Assembly: GCF_008245045.1 (NCBI RefSeq)
Contig: NZ_CP043428.1
Coordinates: 124,001-188,000 of the forward strand
Length of the DNA: 64,000 nt
Reading direction: 5' to 3'
Origin: Campylobacter volucris
GTDB taxonomy: Bacteria; Campylobacterota; Campylobacteria; Campylobacterales; Campylobacteraceae
The notes below the pieces were generated by a model, which did not search any database, had not been told where the DNA came from, and was given only the letters and a program-made list of their open reading frames with translations. Below are positions 8,898 through 18,495 of this stretch, piece after piece; position 1 is the first letter of the stretch, and every line of letters starts with the position of its first letter. The position numbers and the translations under genes were made by a program.

Positions 8898-10601
8898 ATG
8901 GGTTTTAGGATAAACACCAATATAGGTGCAATGAATGCACACGCAAATTCAACTATCACAGCAAGAGAATTAGATAAGTCTCTAAGTAGACTTAGTTCAG
9001 GTTTGAGAATCAACTCAGCGGCAGATGATGCTTCGGGTATGGCTATTGCTGATAGTTTAAGATCGCAAGCTGCTACTTTAGGCCAAGCTATAAATAATGG
9101 TAACGATGCTATAGGTATCTTACAAACTGCTGATAAGGCTATGGATGAGCAACTTAAAATTCTAGATACTATCAAAGTAAAAGCTACCCAAGCAGCTCAA
9201 GATGGGCAAAGCACTAAAACAAGAAACATGCTTCAAGCTGATATCAATCGTTTGATGGAAGAGCTTGATAATATCGCAAATACTACAGCATTTAACGGTA
9301 AGCAACTTTTAAGTGGGAATTTCATCAATCAAGAATTTCAAATTGGTGCTCAATCAAATCAAACTGTAAAAGCCACTATAGGGCCAACTCAAAGTTCTAA
9401 AATTGGTGTTACTAGATTTGAAACAGGATCACAAGCTAAAAGTAGTGGTGTAGCTCAAATTACCATTAAAAATTATAACGGAGTAGATGATTTTAAATTC
9501 CAACCTGTTGTTATTTCAACTTCAGTTGGTACAGGAATTGGAGCTTTAGCTGAAGAGATAAATAGAGTTGCAGATATCACTGGAGTTAGAGCTAGCTTTT
9601 TAGTGCAAACTACTGGTGCTGGTCCTATAAAAGCTGGTGCCACAAGTGATGATTTTAAAATAAATGGTGTAACCATAGGTAAGATAGAGTATCAAGATTC
9701 TGATCAAAATGGAGCTTTGGTAGCTGCAATTAACTCAGTTAAAGATACTACAGGTGTTGAAGCAGCTAGAGATGAAAATGGAAGACTCGTTTTAACATCA
9801 AGAGATGGTAGGGGTATTAAAATAGAAGGAAGTATTGGTGGTGGATCTGGTATAGCTAAAAATAGTTATGAAAATTATGGTCGTTTATCTTTAGTGAAAA
9901 ATGATGGTAAGGATATTTTAATTTCTGGATCTAATCTTAGTGCTATAGGTATGGGTGCAGGAGATATGATTTCTCAAGCTTCAGTTTCTTTAAGAGAATC
10001 TAAAGGTAGGATTGACACCAATGTAGCTGATGCTATGGGCTTTAATGCTTATAAAGGTGGCGGTAAGATGATAGTTACCAATGCAAATGTTGCTTCATTT
10101 ATGGAGCAAAATGGTATGAGCGGGGGTTCAGGATTTTCTGTAAATAGTGGTAAAGGTTATTCAGCAATTTATGAAAATAATCTTGCCTTTGTAACAGCTT
10201 TTTCAATTGCTTTTGGAATAAGTGCTCCTAGTGATGGATCTTCTCAATTTGTAAATATTGCTACTAGCGCAGGCATGGATATAGCAGCTAAAGATCAAAC
10301 TCCTGGAGTTACCACGCTTAAAGGTGCTATGGCTGTGATGGATATAGTTGAAACTGCTACAGCAAACCTAGATGCTATTAGAGCTGACATCGGTTCAGTG
10401 CAAAATCAAATTACTGCTACACTTAATAACATCAGTGTAACTCAAGTAAATATCAAATCAGCTGAATCAAACATTAGAGATGTTGACTTTGCTGCTGAGA
10501 GTGCAAACTTTTCTAAATACAATATCTTAGCTCAAAGTGGATCTTATGCTATGAGTCAAGCTAATGCTGTGCAGCAAAATGTTTTAAAACTTTTACAATA
10601 A
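8898..10601 (+). CDS. flaB: flagellin B, minor filament subunit
   Basis: A 567-residue flagellin, equal in length to FlaA. The start is ATG 8898-8900 (M-G-F-R-I-N-T-N), five codons inside the longest frame, with AAAGG at 8886-8890 and by homology with FlaA. The N-terminal helix differs from FlaA ([10 protein letters not shown] versus [10 protein letters not shown]), and the end is V-L-K-L-L-Q rather than V-M-R-L-L-Q. The region from about residue 290 to 480 is almost base-for-base the same as in flaA. FlaB sits in the hook-proximal filament and is produced from a sigma-54 promoter before FlaA. Confidence 0.97.
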   Translation: MGFRINTNIGAMNAHANSTITARELDKSLSRLSSGLRINSAADDASGMAIADSLRSQAATLGQAINNGNDAIGILQTADKAMDEQLKILDTIKVKATQAAQDGQSTKTRNMLQADINRLMEELDNIANTTAFNGKQLLSGNFINQEFQIGAQSNQTVKATIGPTQSSKIGVTRFETGSQAKSSGVAQITIKNYNGVDDFKFQPVVISTSVGTGIGALAEEINRVADITGVRASFLVQTTGAGPIKAGATSDDFKINGVTIGKIEYQDSDQNGALVAAINSVKDTTGVEAARDENGRLVLTSRDGRGIKIEGSIGGGSGIAKNSYENYGRLSLVKNDGKDILISGSNLSAIGMGAGDMISQASVSLRESKGRIDTNVADAMGFNAYKGGGKMIVTNANVASFMEQNGMSGGSGFSVNSGKGYSAIYENNLAFVTAFSIAFGISAPSDGSSQFVNIATSAGMDIAAKDQTPGVTTLKGAMAVMDIVETATANLDAIRADIGSVQNQITATLNNISVTQVNIKSAESNIRDVDFAAESANFSKYNILAQSGSYAMSQANAVQQNVLKLLQ

Positions 10602-10606
10602 TTTTT

Positions 10607-10627
10607 AAGTGGGTTTTTTACCCACTT
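10607..10627. terminator. hairpin between convergent flaB and maf
   Basis: AAGTGGG (10607-10613) pairs with CCCACTT (10621-10627) around a TTTTTTA loop. It starts six bases after the flaB stop and includes two bases of the stop codon of the convergent maf gene. Neither strand has a strong U tract after the stem, so it may be a modest bidirectional terminator. Confidence 0.6.
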
Positions 10628-12506
10628 AGATTAAATTTCTTTTTTCGAGTATATCTTGTAAGGGCATGATAGCTATTTTTAGAGCTTTTTCTTGTACTAA
10701 AACTAACTCACTTATTTCCTCTACCCAAGTTTTATGAGCTTCAATCCAAGCTACAAGCTTGTTTTGCTTGTCATTTTCATTTTGTATGTTATGTACATAA
10801 ATATTTGAAAAAGTACTTTCTAAATGAAATAAAGAAGGGCCTGTAACTTCTCTTAAAAAAGTGTATTTTTTACTTTCTAATCTTTCTTTTAATTTATCTA
10901 TTTTTAAATTCAACTCATATAATGTATAACGAATTTTGTTTTTATGATTTAGTTCTTTGTATAGTTTTTTGCATATTTTTAAAAAACTTTGACTTGCTTT
11001 AATGTGAATTTTGATTTGTTTATAAGCTTGAAGCATTAAAGCTTCGCTTTCTTTTTGTTTTAAATTGTATAATTTTGCAAAAGGCTTTTTAAGATCTTTT
11101 ATTAATAAATCTTCGCACAATTTTTTAAAAGGTTTTTCTATGCTTCCTTCTATCCTAGCTCCGCCTTCTGTGGCATTATAAATTTTTATGTTTTTATGTT
11201 TTTGTATTAAATTTTCAAATATTTGTTTAAATAAAACCCAAATTTCAGAACTTTGCACCAAGCCTTTTCCACCATATGCTTTGATTTGGTATTTATCTTT
11301 ATCCCTTTTAAAATCTCCTTTGTGATAATCTTCATGTAAAAATCCTTCACTATGAGTTTTACCATCATCGCTATATGCGAGATCTTGTCCTATTAAAATG
11401 ATATTTTCATGTCCTAGTGTAATTGCTATTTCACAATTTAAATGAGCTACACTCATACCACCTTGAACATAGCCAAAATCATGCAAACCCAAAGAATATG
11501 CAAAAGGTAAAGATCTTGAAACTAAGATATATTTTCTTTTATTTTTTTCTAAAAAATTAATGCTATCTTTATGAACTAAAGAAGCTAATATAAAAGTGAT
11601 GTCTTTATCAAATTCTTTAAAATCATTATCAAAGCACGATGAAACAAAATTATCTCTTTCTAGCATACAAACATAATCAGGCTTTATACCTTCTTTAGCT
11701 AAAATAGCATATGCACTATCAACACAAAATATAGTAGCTTTATTAGCATATTGTTTAAGCAAGGGAAGTTGTTTTTTTAAAGATGGACCAGTAGCTACTA
11801 AAATAGCGTTTTTGCTTTTATTACTTCTTTTTTCTTTTAATTCTTTAAAACTTGGATGAGTTAGCATTTTTGGTATATTTAATACAAATTGCTCTATACC
11901 TTGCATAGCATCGATTGGATCATTACCTTTTTTTAAAGCTATGCTTTTTATAGCTTGGGAATTTAAATCATTAATGAAGCGTATTTCTTCTTTTTGCTCT
12001 TCGTAAAATTCACAATGAATATGTAAATTATAAGTTTTTAAAAATAAATTTAAAAAAGAACAAAGTGTGTCAGCTTTAGTATAGGTCATTTCTTTAGTGT
12101 GTATGAGTATAAATCTACCTTGGGCAAATTCTTTAGAAAAATCAATCATGCTTAAAACTAAAAACATTAATTCTAAATCTCTTTCAAAAACTATAATTCT
12201 TTCATGTTTTTTATTTACAAGCAAACTTTTGTATAAAATGCCATTTCCTAATCCATAAAAAAATAATACAGGATATCTTGCATATTCTTTATTAAAAAAT
12301 GCCAATTTTTCTTCTAATTCATTTAAAGGATTTTTATTATAAAGAAGTTTAGAATTTTGAAAAATGATATTACAATGTAAAGGATCTTTGCCAAATTCAT
12401 AAGCATAATCTTTGCTTTCTTTGATTTTGCTTAGTTTTTGTTTTAAGTTTTTATATTCCTCTCCTTTTAGGGATTTTAAATTTTTTTTAAAAATTTCTGT
12501 TTTCAT
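10626..12506 (-). CDS. motility accessory factor (Maf, DUF115 family)
   Basis: A protein of about 626 residues. The Maf core has A-I-L-V-A-T-G-P-S-L-K-K-Q-L-P-L-L near residue 235, then F-C-V-D-S-A-Y-A-I-L and G-I-K-P-D-Y-V. It also carries G-Q-D-L-A-Y-S-D-D-G-K-T-H and A-T-E-G-G-A-R-I-E-G, both shared with the neighbouring maf. Maf proteins act in flagellin glycosylation, probably transferring nonulosonic acids (pseudaminic or legionaminic) to flagellin in the cytoplasm. The ATG at 12504-12506 is preferred to one four codons upstream, which abuts the AAGGA. No poly-G phase-variation tract is present. Which Maf subtype it represents cannot be decided by eye. Confidence 0.9.
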   Translation of the reverse strand: MKTEIFKKNLKSLKGEEYKNLKQKLSKIKESKDYAYEFGKDPLHCNIIFQNSKLLYNKNPLNELEEKLAFFNKEYARYPVLFFYGLGNGILYKSLLVNKKHERIIVFERDLELMFLVLSMIDFSKEFAQGRFILIHTKEMTYTKADTLCSFLNLFLKTYNLHIHCEFYEEQKEEIRFINDLNSQAIKSIALKKGNDPIDAMQGIEQFVLNIPKMLTHPSFKELKEKRSNKSKNAILVATGPSLKKQLPLLKQYANKATIFCVDSAYAILAKEGIKPDYVCMLERDNFVSSCFDNDFKEFDKDITFILASLVHKDSINFLEKNKRKYILVSRSLPFAYSLGLHDFGYVQGGMSVAHLNCEIAITLGHENIILIGQDLAYSDDGKTHSEGFLHEDYHKGDFKRDKDKYQIKAYGGKGLVQSSEIWVLFKQIFENLIQKHKNIKIYNATEGGARIEGSIEKPFKKLCEDLLIKDLKKPFAKLYNLKQKESEALMLQAYKQIKIHIKASQSFLKICKKLYKELNHKNKIRYTLYELNLKIDKLKERLESKKYTFLREVTGPSLFHLESTFSNIYVHNIQNENDKQNKLVAWIEAHKTWVEEISELVLVQEKALKIAIMPLQDILEKRNLI

Positions 12507-12540
12507 TTTAAATTTCATCCTTGTTTAATTTAAAAATACA

Positions 12541-12546
12541 ATATCG
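12541..12546 (-). promoter_or_regulatory. possible sigma-28 -10 element upstream of maf
   Basis: On the minus strand CGATAT lies about 35 bases before the maf ATG, the same hexamer as in the flaA promoter. The base positions 21 upstream read ATAG rather than TAAA, so the -35 half is poor. It would place this maf in the flaA regulon. Weak evidence. Confidence 0.3.
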
Positions 12547-12563
12547 TCAATTTCAGATACAAT

Positions 12564-14300
12564 CTATACCTTTAAATTTTCTTTTATGGTTTGATTATAT
12601 TTTTCTAAATAAAGAATAATTTCTTCAAAAAAAGCTAGTTGAGAATTTAAAAAATATTCTTTATCTAAATCTTTGCTAACTTTATATCTTAAAACTTCAC
12701 ATTCATTTTGAAAACATCTAGCTTGTAAAATATCGGAGAAAAATTCACTTTTTGGTAGTTTGATTCTTAATTTTTCAAGTTTTTCTAAATTTTGTTCTTT
12801 TAAGGCTTTTTGACATTCTTTGACAAAAAGCTCACTTTGTTTGATTTGTTTTTGTAATTTTTCTTTACATTGTTTTAGTTTTTTGTTGGGATTTTTTGGT
12901 TTTGATAAAATAAAACTTTTGTTAATTTTATCTTTTAATAAAGTCTCGCACAATTTTTGAAAAGATTCTTCTATGGTTCCTTCTATCCTAGCTCCACCTT
13001 CTGTGGCGTTATAAGTGGTGATTTTTAAAACATCTCTTGTTAAGGCAATATCTTTTTCAAAACTTTTTAAAAATAAATACCAAGTTAGTTGAGTTTTAAC
13101 TTCACCCAATCCACCATAAGCAGGAATTTTTTTATAAACTATCTCTTCATCTCCTTGATCGCCATATAAATGCTCTTTAGGGTGAGATTTGCCATCATCG
13201 CTATATGCTAGATCTTGTCCTATTAAAATGATATTTTCAAATCTTAGCGCACCTGCTAACTCATAAGCCATATTTGCAACACTTAATCCATTGCCTAAAA
13301 AGCCATATTCTTTTAATCCAAGCTTGCTTTCAAAAAATAAAGGCCTTAAAACAAGCATATATTCTCTACCATTTTTTTCTAAATACTCTATGGTTTTAGG
13401 ATGGGTTAAAGAAGATATGATAAATAAAACATTTTCATCAAAATCTTTAAAATCGTTATTAAAAAATTCACTTGTTAAATCTTCTCTTTCTAAAGAAAAT
13501 ACATAATCAGGTTTTATTCCTACTTGAGCTAAGATATGATAAGAACTATCAGCACAAAAAATCACAACATTTTCTTGATATTGTTTGAGTAAAGGTAATT
13601 GTTTCATTAAAGAAGGTCCAGTTGAAACTATAATGGCATTTTTAGCTTTAGCTTTCCTTTCTTTTAAAAAATTTTGAAAAGGAGGGCTGAAAATAATTTT
13701 TTCAAGATTGATAACATTATGTTTAATCCCAATTAATGCATCTTTTGGATCATTTCCTCTACTTAGCATCAGTGTTTTAATAATGTTTAATAAAATTTGC
13801 ATTAAATCATGGGCATTTTGTGCATAAAAATTGGCATAAAAGTCATTATAAAAATGAAAATTAAAAATTTTTAGTGTATGTTTGATATGAGGGTAATTAA
13901 ATAAAACTTTAAGTTGGGCTGTATTGATATTTGGCGGGTAAAATAAAATAAGTTTTTCTTTTCTAATAAAATGAGTAAAATCAAACAAATGAAAAGCAAG
14001 GTATAAAATTTCTAATTCTTGTTCAAAAACTATAATGTGTTTTAAATGAAGATTTTGTAAAAGAATTTTAAAAAAGCTACCATCTGCAAAACCATAAAAA
14101 AATAATACCGGATAAAGTTCGTATCTATCGGTATCAAAGTTGCGGGGTTTGTCTAAAAAAATTTGATTTTGCTCATCAAAAATTTGATTGTTTATAAGTT
14201 TAAAACGCAAAGTTTGGGTGATTTTCCTAAGCTCATATGCTAAAATTTGATCTACTTCAAAAAGAGCTTGAGTGTTTTTTAAAAATAATTCTTTATTCAT
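12564..14300 (-). CDS. motility accessory factor (Maf, DUF115 family)
   Basis: A 578-residue paralog of the adjacent maf, with the same core order: A-I-I-V-S-T-G-P-S-L-M-K-Q-L-P-L-L near residue 220, F-C-A-D-S-S-Y-H-I-L, G-I-K-P-D-Y-V, G-Q-D-L-A-Y-S-D-D-G-K and A-T-E-G-G-A-R-I-E-G. The N-terminal and C-terminal thirds diverge strongly from the paralog, and the C-terminus is rich in Lys/Glu helices. AAGGA lies five bases before the ATG. It lies between pseI and the other maf, which supports a role in decorating flagellin with pseudaminic acid. Several Maf copies with different acceptor or sugar preference are normal in Campylobacter. Confidence 0.9.
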   Translation of the reverse strand: MNKELFLKNTQALFEVDQILAYELRKITQTLRFKLINNQIFDEQNQIFLDKPRNFDTDRYELYPVLFFYGFADGSFFKILLQNLHLKHIIVFEQELEILYLAFHLFDFTHFIRKEKLILFYPPNINTAQLKVLFNYPHIKHTLKIFNFHFYNDFYANFYAQNAHDLMQILLNIIKTLMLSRGNDPKDALIGIKHNVINLEKIIFSPPFQNFLKERKAKAKNAIIVSTGPSLMKQLPLLKQYQENVVIFCADSSYHILAQVGIKPDYVFSLEREDLTSEFFNNDFKDFDENVLFIISSLTHPKTIEYLEKNGREYMLVLRPLFFESKLGLKEYGFLGNGLSVANMAYELAGALRFENIILIGQDLAYSDDGKSHPKEHLYGDQGDEEIVYKKIPAYGGLGEVKTQLTWYLFLKSFEKDIALTRDVLKITTYNATEGGARIEGTIEESFQKLCETLLKDKINKSFILSKPKNPNKKLKQCKEKLQKQIKQSELFVKECQKALKEQNLEKLEKLRIKLPKSEFFSDILQARCFQNECEVLRYKVSKDLDKEYFLNSQLAFFEEIILYLEKYNQTIKENLKV

Positions 14301-14366
14301 GAAAGTCCTTACCTAAGGTTAAAGAGTATTATAACAAAGTATAAGGATATTTAATAAATCTTTGTA

Positions 14367-15398
14367 TCATTCAAAATCATCTTCTTTTAAAGCTTGTGCA
14401 AATTCTATATTAGAAGTTGCTTTTTTCCCTAAAATTATAGGTAAAAATTTAGGATGTAATCCTAAATTTGGTCTAATGCAAGCTACATTTTCTTCGCTAA
14501 ATATTTCACCTTTTTTTATATTTTTGCTAGCATATAAGCTTCTTGCAAAATGGCGATTTTTTAAAGTCTTTTCATCCATTCTAAATTTTTTACTTCCCAA
14601 AGCTTGCTCACTTTGTCGCACCATAAAACACATTTGTTTAAATTCATCAAAATCAAGGCTAAATTTAGCATCAGCACTTTGTAAATTTTTATCTAGTATA
14701 AAGTGTTTTTCTATCACTCTTGCGCCTAGTGCTACAGCTAAAACAGGAGCTAAAAAGCCTTCACTATGATCACTTAGACCTATTGTAGTGTGGAATTTAT
14801 CTTTTAAAGTTTTTATCATGTTTAAATTTAAATCTTGTATTGGGGATGGATATGCTGAAGTACATTTTAGTAAAATTAGATTAGAATTTGATTCTTGATT
14901 AAAAATTTTTACAATTTCTTCTAATTCTTCTTCATAAGCTATGCCTGTAGAAACTAAAGTAGGTTTTTTTTCCTTTGCAACAAGCCTTATAAATTCATAA
15001 TCATTTGCTTCAAAAGAAGCGATTTTATAGGCTGGTGGATTAAATTGTTTTAAAAATTCTAAATCTTTTTTGGAAAATGGACTAGAAAAACATATAAGTC
15101 CTTCATTTTTAGCACATTCAAAAAGTTTTTCGTGCCATTCATATGGTGTTTTAGCTTCTTCATAGAGCTCATAAAGTTTTCTTTTTTCCCATAAACCATC
15201 TTTGATTATAAAGTCATCTTTATCTGAATTTAGTGTCAAACTATCAGGGGTGTAAGTTTGTAATTTTATGGCATCAGCACCTGCTAATTTAGCTGCTTTT
15301 ATGGTTTGTAATGCTGTTTCTAAGCTATTTGCATGATTGGCTGAAAGTTCAGCGATGATAAAAACTTTTTTATTAAGATCAAAATTATCTATAAACAC
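14367..15398 (-). CDS. pseI: pseudaminic acid synthase PseI (NeuB3)
   Basis: A 343-residue enzyme that condenses 2,4-diacetamido-2,4,6-trideoxy-altrose with phosphoenolpyruvate to give pseudaminic acid, the flagellin sugar. The NeuB TIM barrel has I-I-A-E-L-S-A-N-H near residue 14, A-D-A-I-K-L-Q-T-Y near 40, and G-L-S-D-H-S-E-G near 206. The C-terminal SAF antifreeze-like domain covers residues 287-340. The sialic and legionaminic acid paralogs NeuB1/NeuB2 have related sequences, but the match in wording and the maf context favour PseI. The start is GTG at 15396-15398 with AGGGA seven bases upstream. Confidence 0.93.
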   Translation of the reverse strand: MFIDNFDLNKKVFIIAELSANHANSLETALQTIKAAKLAGADAIKLQTYTPDSLTLNSDKDDFIIKDGLWEKRKLYELYEEAKTPYEWHEKLFECAKNEGLICFSSPFSKKDLEFLKQFNPPAYKIASFEANDYEFIRLVAKEKKPTLVSTGIAYEEELEEIVKIFNQESNSNLILLKCTSAYPSPIQDLNLNMIKTLKDKFHTTIGLSDHSEGFLAPVLAVALGARVIEKHFILDKNLQSADAKFSLDFDEFKQMCFMVRQSEQALGSKKFRMDEKTLKNRHFARSLYASKNIKKGEIFSEENVACIRPNLGLHPKFLPIILGKKATSNIEFAQALKEDDFE

Positions 15399-15515
15399 AA
15401 TAATATCCCTAAGTAATGATTATTTTTGAGTATTTTATAATTTTAATATTAATTATGATTAAAGGTTTATTTAGTAAAATATTTATTTTATGTTAAGTTA
15501 TTTAAGGATTTAGTT

Positions 15516-15938
15516 ATGAATAAAACTTTAGAGTATTCCATTCATCATTTTTGCGTGCAAGTGTTAAAGCTTAAAATCGAACCAACAAGCACGATTAAAG
15601 GGGAGCTTTATGGCGCTTCGATTCCTATTTATTTTAAAGATGAAGAATATAGTTTTTATTTATTTTTTCAAAAAAAAGCCTTAAATGAAATCGCTTTGGT
15701 TTTATTGCATGAAGAACTAAAAGAAGATGGTTTGGCTGATTTGGTAAAAGAAATTGCAAATCAAATAGTAGGTTATACTAAAAAATTACTCAATGATACT
15801 AATGGTAAAGATGAATTTAAATTAGGTGTACCAGAATATCTTGGACATGTAGAAAAACTTTCTTCTATTAAACTCAAAGAAAAATTTACTTATACTTTAA
15901 AAGATTCATGTTTTAGAATAGGGTATAAAAAATTATGA
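15516..15938 (+). CDS. CheX-like chemotaxis phosphatase domain protein
   Basis: A 140-residue cytoplasmic protein. Its central helix has L-V-K-E-I-A-N-Q-I-V-G, placing E79 and N82 as the E-x-x-N pair used by CheX/CheC-family phosphatases to dephosphorylate CheY-P. It is equivalent in position to Cj0350 of C. jejuni. It overlaps fliN by four bases and so is made together with a motor switch protein, which supports a chemotaxis or switch role. Members with only one motif copy are typical of CheX. The assignment rests on the motif and neighbours, and phosphatase activity is an inference. Confidence 0.65.
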   Translation: MNKTLEYSIHHFCVQVLKLKIEPTSTIKGELYGASIPIYFKDEEYSFYLFFQKKALNEIALVLLHEELKEDGLADLVKEIANQIVGYTKKLLNDTNGKDEFKLGVPEYLGHVEKLSSIKLKEKFTYTLKDSCFRIGYKKL

Positions 15939-16231
15939 TTGAAGATCATTTAGGATTATTACAATCTTATGAAGAAATTTTAGATATTAATGTAGATTTT
16001 GTTAGTGAGCTTGGCACTACAAATATGAGCGTAAAAGAATTGTTAAAGCTTGAAGTAGGTTCGGTTATAGATCTTGAAAAGCCTGCTGGAGAGAGTGTTG
16101 AGCTTTATTTAAATAAAAGAATTTTTGGAAAAGGCGAGGTTATGGTGTATGAGAAAAATCTCGCCATTAGGATAAATGAAATTTTAGATTCTAAATCAGT
16201 ATTGCAGTATTTTAAAAAAGAATTGCAATGA
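15935..16231 (+). CDS. fliN: flagellar motor switch protein FliN
   Basis: A 98-residue C-ring protein of the SpoA family. It has V-D-F-V-S-E-L-G-T-T-N-M-S-V-K-E-L-L-K-L-E-V-G near residues 15-38, then D-L-E-K-P-A-G-E-V-like strand and G-K-G-E-V-M-V near 64. This is the usual compact FliN length for this group. The start overlaps the CheX-like gene by four bases and its stop overlaps fliO by four, so the three genes form one translationally coupled unit. Function: rotor switch and docking of export substrates. Confidence 0.93.
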   Translation: MIEDHLGLLQSYEEILDINVDFVSELGTTNMSVKELLKLEVGSVIDLEKPAGESVELYLNKRIFGKGEVMVYEKNLAIRINEILDSKSVLQYFKKELQ

Positions 16232-16995
16232 AATTTTTATTATTATTTTGCATGGCTTTGCCGCTTTTTGGGGCAAAAATACTTGATTATAATATCTACC
16301 CAAGAGATGATAGAGTAGATCTTACCTTTTCTTTTGATACTCCATATGATGGAGGTATAAATCAAAGTAAAAAAGATAATATCTTGATTATAACTTTAGA
16401 CGCTAAGACTTCTAAAGAAGAAGATCAAACTATAGATTCAAATATCATTAAAAAAGTAAAAATATTCTCTCAAGGAGAAAAAACTTTAATTGCTTTAAAT
16501 CTTGGAGAAAAAGTAGAGATAAAAGCTGATAGTATAGGTGATAAATTTGGCCTTAGATTGCGTGCGCAAAAAGAAGGTGCGGTGTCTTTATCTTCTATAA
16601 AGCAAACATCCATGCTACCTGAAGAAAATCTCCAAACAAACAAACAAGAAGATAATTACGATTTTACTAATTATATTTTAGTTATGAGTGCATTATTACT
16701 TTTGCTTATAGGGCTTTGGGTTTTAAAAATTTATTTAAGATCAAAATACCCTTTAGATAGAAATTTTAATTTGATTTTTCAAAGACCGCTTGATAGGCAT
16801 AATCAACTTATAGTATTTGAGTATGGAACAAAGCGTTATACTATGGTCATAGGCAACTCTAATCTTGTTTTAGAAACTAGTGAAGCTATAGCAGAGGAAA
16901 AATCTGTAAAAATAAATTCTAAAGAAAAAGATTTTAATTCTTATTTTGAAGAAAATAAACAAAGATTACAAAATTTGCTACTCAAGCAAAAATAA
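16228..16995 (+). CDS. fliO: flagellar biosynthesis protein FliO (large Campylobacterota form)
   Basis: A 255-residue protein with a signal peptide (residues 1-15), a periplasmic strand-rich domain (18-115) resembling an AMIN module, a single membrane segment at about 149-170, and a cytoplasmic FliO-type domain at 178-215. The last has F-Q-R-P-L-D-R-H-N-Q-L and T-M-V-I-G-N-S-N-L-V-L-E. FliO helps assemble the FliP/FliR export gate. The extra periplasmic domain is characteristic of Helicobacter and Campylobacter FliO. It follows fliN with a four-base overlap, as in H. pylori. It ends immediately next to the stop of the convergent phosphatase gene. Confidence 0.85.
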   Translation: MKFLLLFCMALPLFGAKILDYNIYPRDDRVDLTFSFDTPYDGGINQSKKDNILIITLDAKTSKEEDQTIDSNIIKKVKIFSQGEKTLIALNLGEKVEIKADSIGDKFGLRLRAQKEGAVSLSSIKQTSMLPEENLQTNKQEDNYDFTNYILVMSALLLLLIGLWVLKIYLRSKYPLDRNFNLIFQRPLDRHNQLIVFEYGTKRYTMVIGNSNLVLETSEAIAEEKSVKINSKEKDFNSYFEENKQRLQNLLLKQK

Positions 16996-18495
16996 TCATT
17001 GTGCTTTTTGATTAAAGGCTAAAACTATAAGTTTTGGTTTTGCTATTTTTTTGATTTCTTCTTTTGAAAAATAAATATTTTTTTTATCACAATAAATATA
17101 TAAAGTATGGTTTTTTAGCTCAAATTCAAGGTTTTCATTTGTATCTTTAGCAAGTCTTTTGGCTAATGCAAGTATGAAATTAAGCCAAGAAATTATATGA
17201 GTATGAGGTAATAAATTTTTAAAATGTTCGATACTGTAAGGATTAAATTTTTTACCGCCAAGCTTAAGCAAAGTAGAAATTAAAGCTAAGTCTTTGTGTG
17301 AGTAGCCAAAGTTTAATCCATTAAGTGCCATATAAGAGCTATGTTCATTTGAAAAATAAAAATTTAATCTTTCCCCTATGAGTGAAATTTTTGCAGCATC
17401 AAGTAAATTAGCTTTGTATAAATTTTCTATTTTATGTAAAGGCTTTAAGCTTTCAAAAATTTTATTTGCAAAATACGCACATTTGCTAGGATAGTTTGTG
17501 TTAAAACGATCTTGTAAAGATTTTAAACTTGGATTGAAATTAGGAGGAAATTTAGCATTAAATTTAGTAAAATCGCTTGTATCTTCCTTGATTTTTTCGT
17601 GTTTGTTGAAAATATTGGATAAAAATACGCCTTCTCTTACCCCAACCGTAGAAGTAATAACTTGTTTTGCTTTTAAATTTTTTAACAAAGCAAGAAAGAT
17701 AGCACAACCTTCTTTTATAGTATCAAAACGATCTTTTTTAATACTAAAGTCTATTAAATTTTTAGCATTTAAAATTTTTTCTATATGATTTTTTTCTTTT
17801 TCGACTTCATAGCAAAAATTATGCAGCATTTTCAAAGGATAGGAATTTTTTTTCATGATAGAATTAGAGATAGCACGCAAGCTTCCGCCTATAGCTATGA
17901 TATTATCATTTTGAAATTTTTTAGGCACTTGTAAAAGAATTTCTTGTATAAAATTATTTAAAGCACTAAATTTTTTCTGATCATAAAATAATTCTTTAAG
18001 TCTTACCGTGCCAATATCTAAAGAAAGACAATCAACGATTTTTCCATCTTTAATTAGACATAATTCTGTAGAGCCACCTCCTATATCAATAGTGGTAGCA
18101 TTTTGGATGTTTGATAGCAAATTTAAAGCAGCAAGACCACCTAAAAAAGACTCTGTTTTGCCATTTATACATCTTATATTTAAAGCTATGTTTTGAGATA
18201 TTCTTTTAATAAATTCTTTAGAATTGGGAGCATCTCTTAAAGCTGAAGTTCCAACAGCAATAATTTTTGCACATTTTTCTTTTAAAACCTTTTCTTTGAA
18301 AAAAGCTAAGGTTTGCTCGGCTTTATACATAGCTTCATTTTGGAGAATTTTATTGTTATTGTAAGCGTTTTCTCCAAGTCTTACTTTTTTTTTATACTCG
18401 CTACAAATATAAAAACCATACCTTGAGGTTCTCTCAAAAATAACCATACGAATGGAATTTGAGCCAAGGTCTATTACTGCTGTTTTTTTAGCCAT
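16996..18495 (-). CDS. Ppx/GppA family exopolyphosphatase / pppGpp phosphatase
   Basis: A 499-residue member of the ASKHA superfamily. The first phosphate motif is I-D-L-G-S-N-S-I-R-M-V at residue 8-18, and the second is A-T-T-I-D-I-G-G-G-S-T-E-L near 137-149. The C-terminal half is the helical HD-like domain typical of long family members. Such enzymes hydrolyse inorganic polyphosphate and/or convert pppGpp to ppGpp. In C. jejuni two paralogs act on both substrates, so the substrate is left open. The ATG overlaps the fdxB stop by one base, making a fdxB-ppx pair. Confidence 0.9.
   Translation of the reverse strand: MAKKTAVIDLGSNSIRMVIFERTSRYGFYICSEYKKKVRLGENAYNNNKILQNEAMYKAEQTLAFFKEKVLKEKCAKIIAVGTSALRDAPNSKEFIKRISQNIALNIRCINGKTESFLGGLAALNLLSNIQNATTIDIGGGSTELCLIKDGKIVDCLSLDIGTVRLKELFYDQKKFSALNNFIQEILLQVPKKFQNDNIIAIGGSLRAISNSIMKKNSYPLKMLHNFCYEVEKEKNHIEKILNAKNLIDFSIKKDRFDTIKEGCAIFLALLKNLKAKQVITSTVGVREGVFLSNIFNKHEKIKEDTSDFTKFNAKFPPNFNPSLKSLQDRFNTNYPSKCAYFANKIFESLKPLHKIENLYKANLLDAAKISLIGERLNFYFSNEHSSYMALNGLNFGYSHKDLALISTLLKLGGKKFNPYSIEHFKNLLPHTHIISWLNFILALAKRLAKDTNENLEFELKNHTLYIYCDKKNIYFSKEEIKKIAKPKLIVLAFNQKAQ

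Noticed and set aside
8870-9175. 101-codon minus-strand frame inside flaB
   Set aside because: Antisense shadow of a conserved flagellin region; no ribosome site or family resemblance.
10626-14300. Phase-variable homopolymer tracts in the maf genes
   Set aside because: No run of seven or more G or C is present; long A/T runs are common throughout this AT-rich genome and do not stand out here.
14362-14769. 135-codon plus-strand frame inside pseI
   Set aside because: Antisense shadow of a well-conserved gene; composition reflects the complementary codons.
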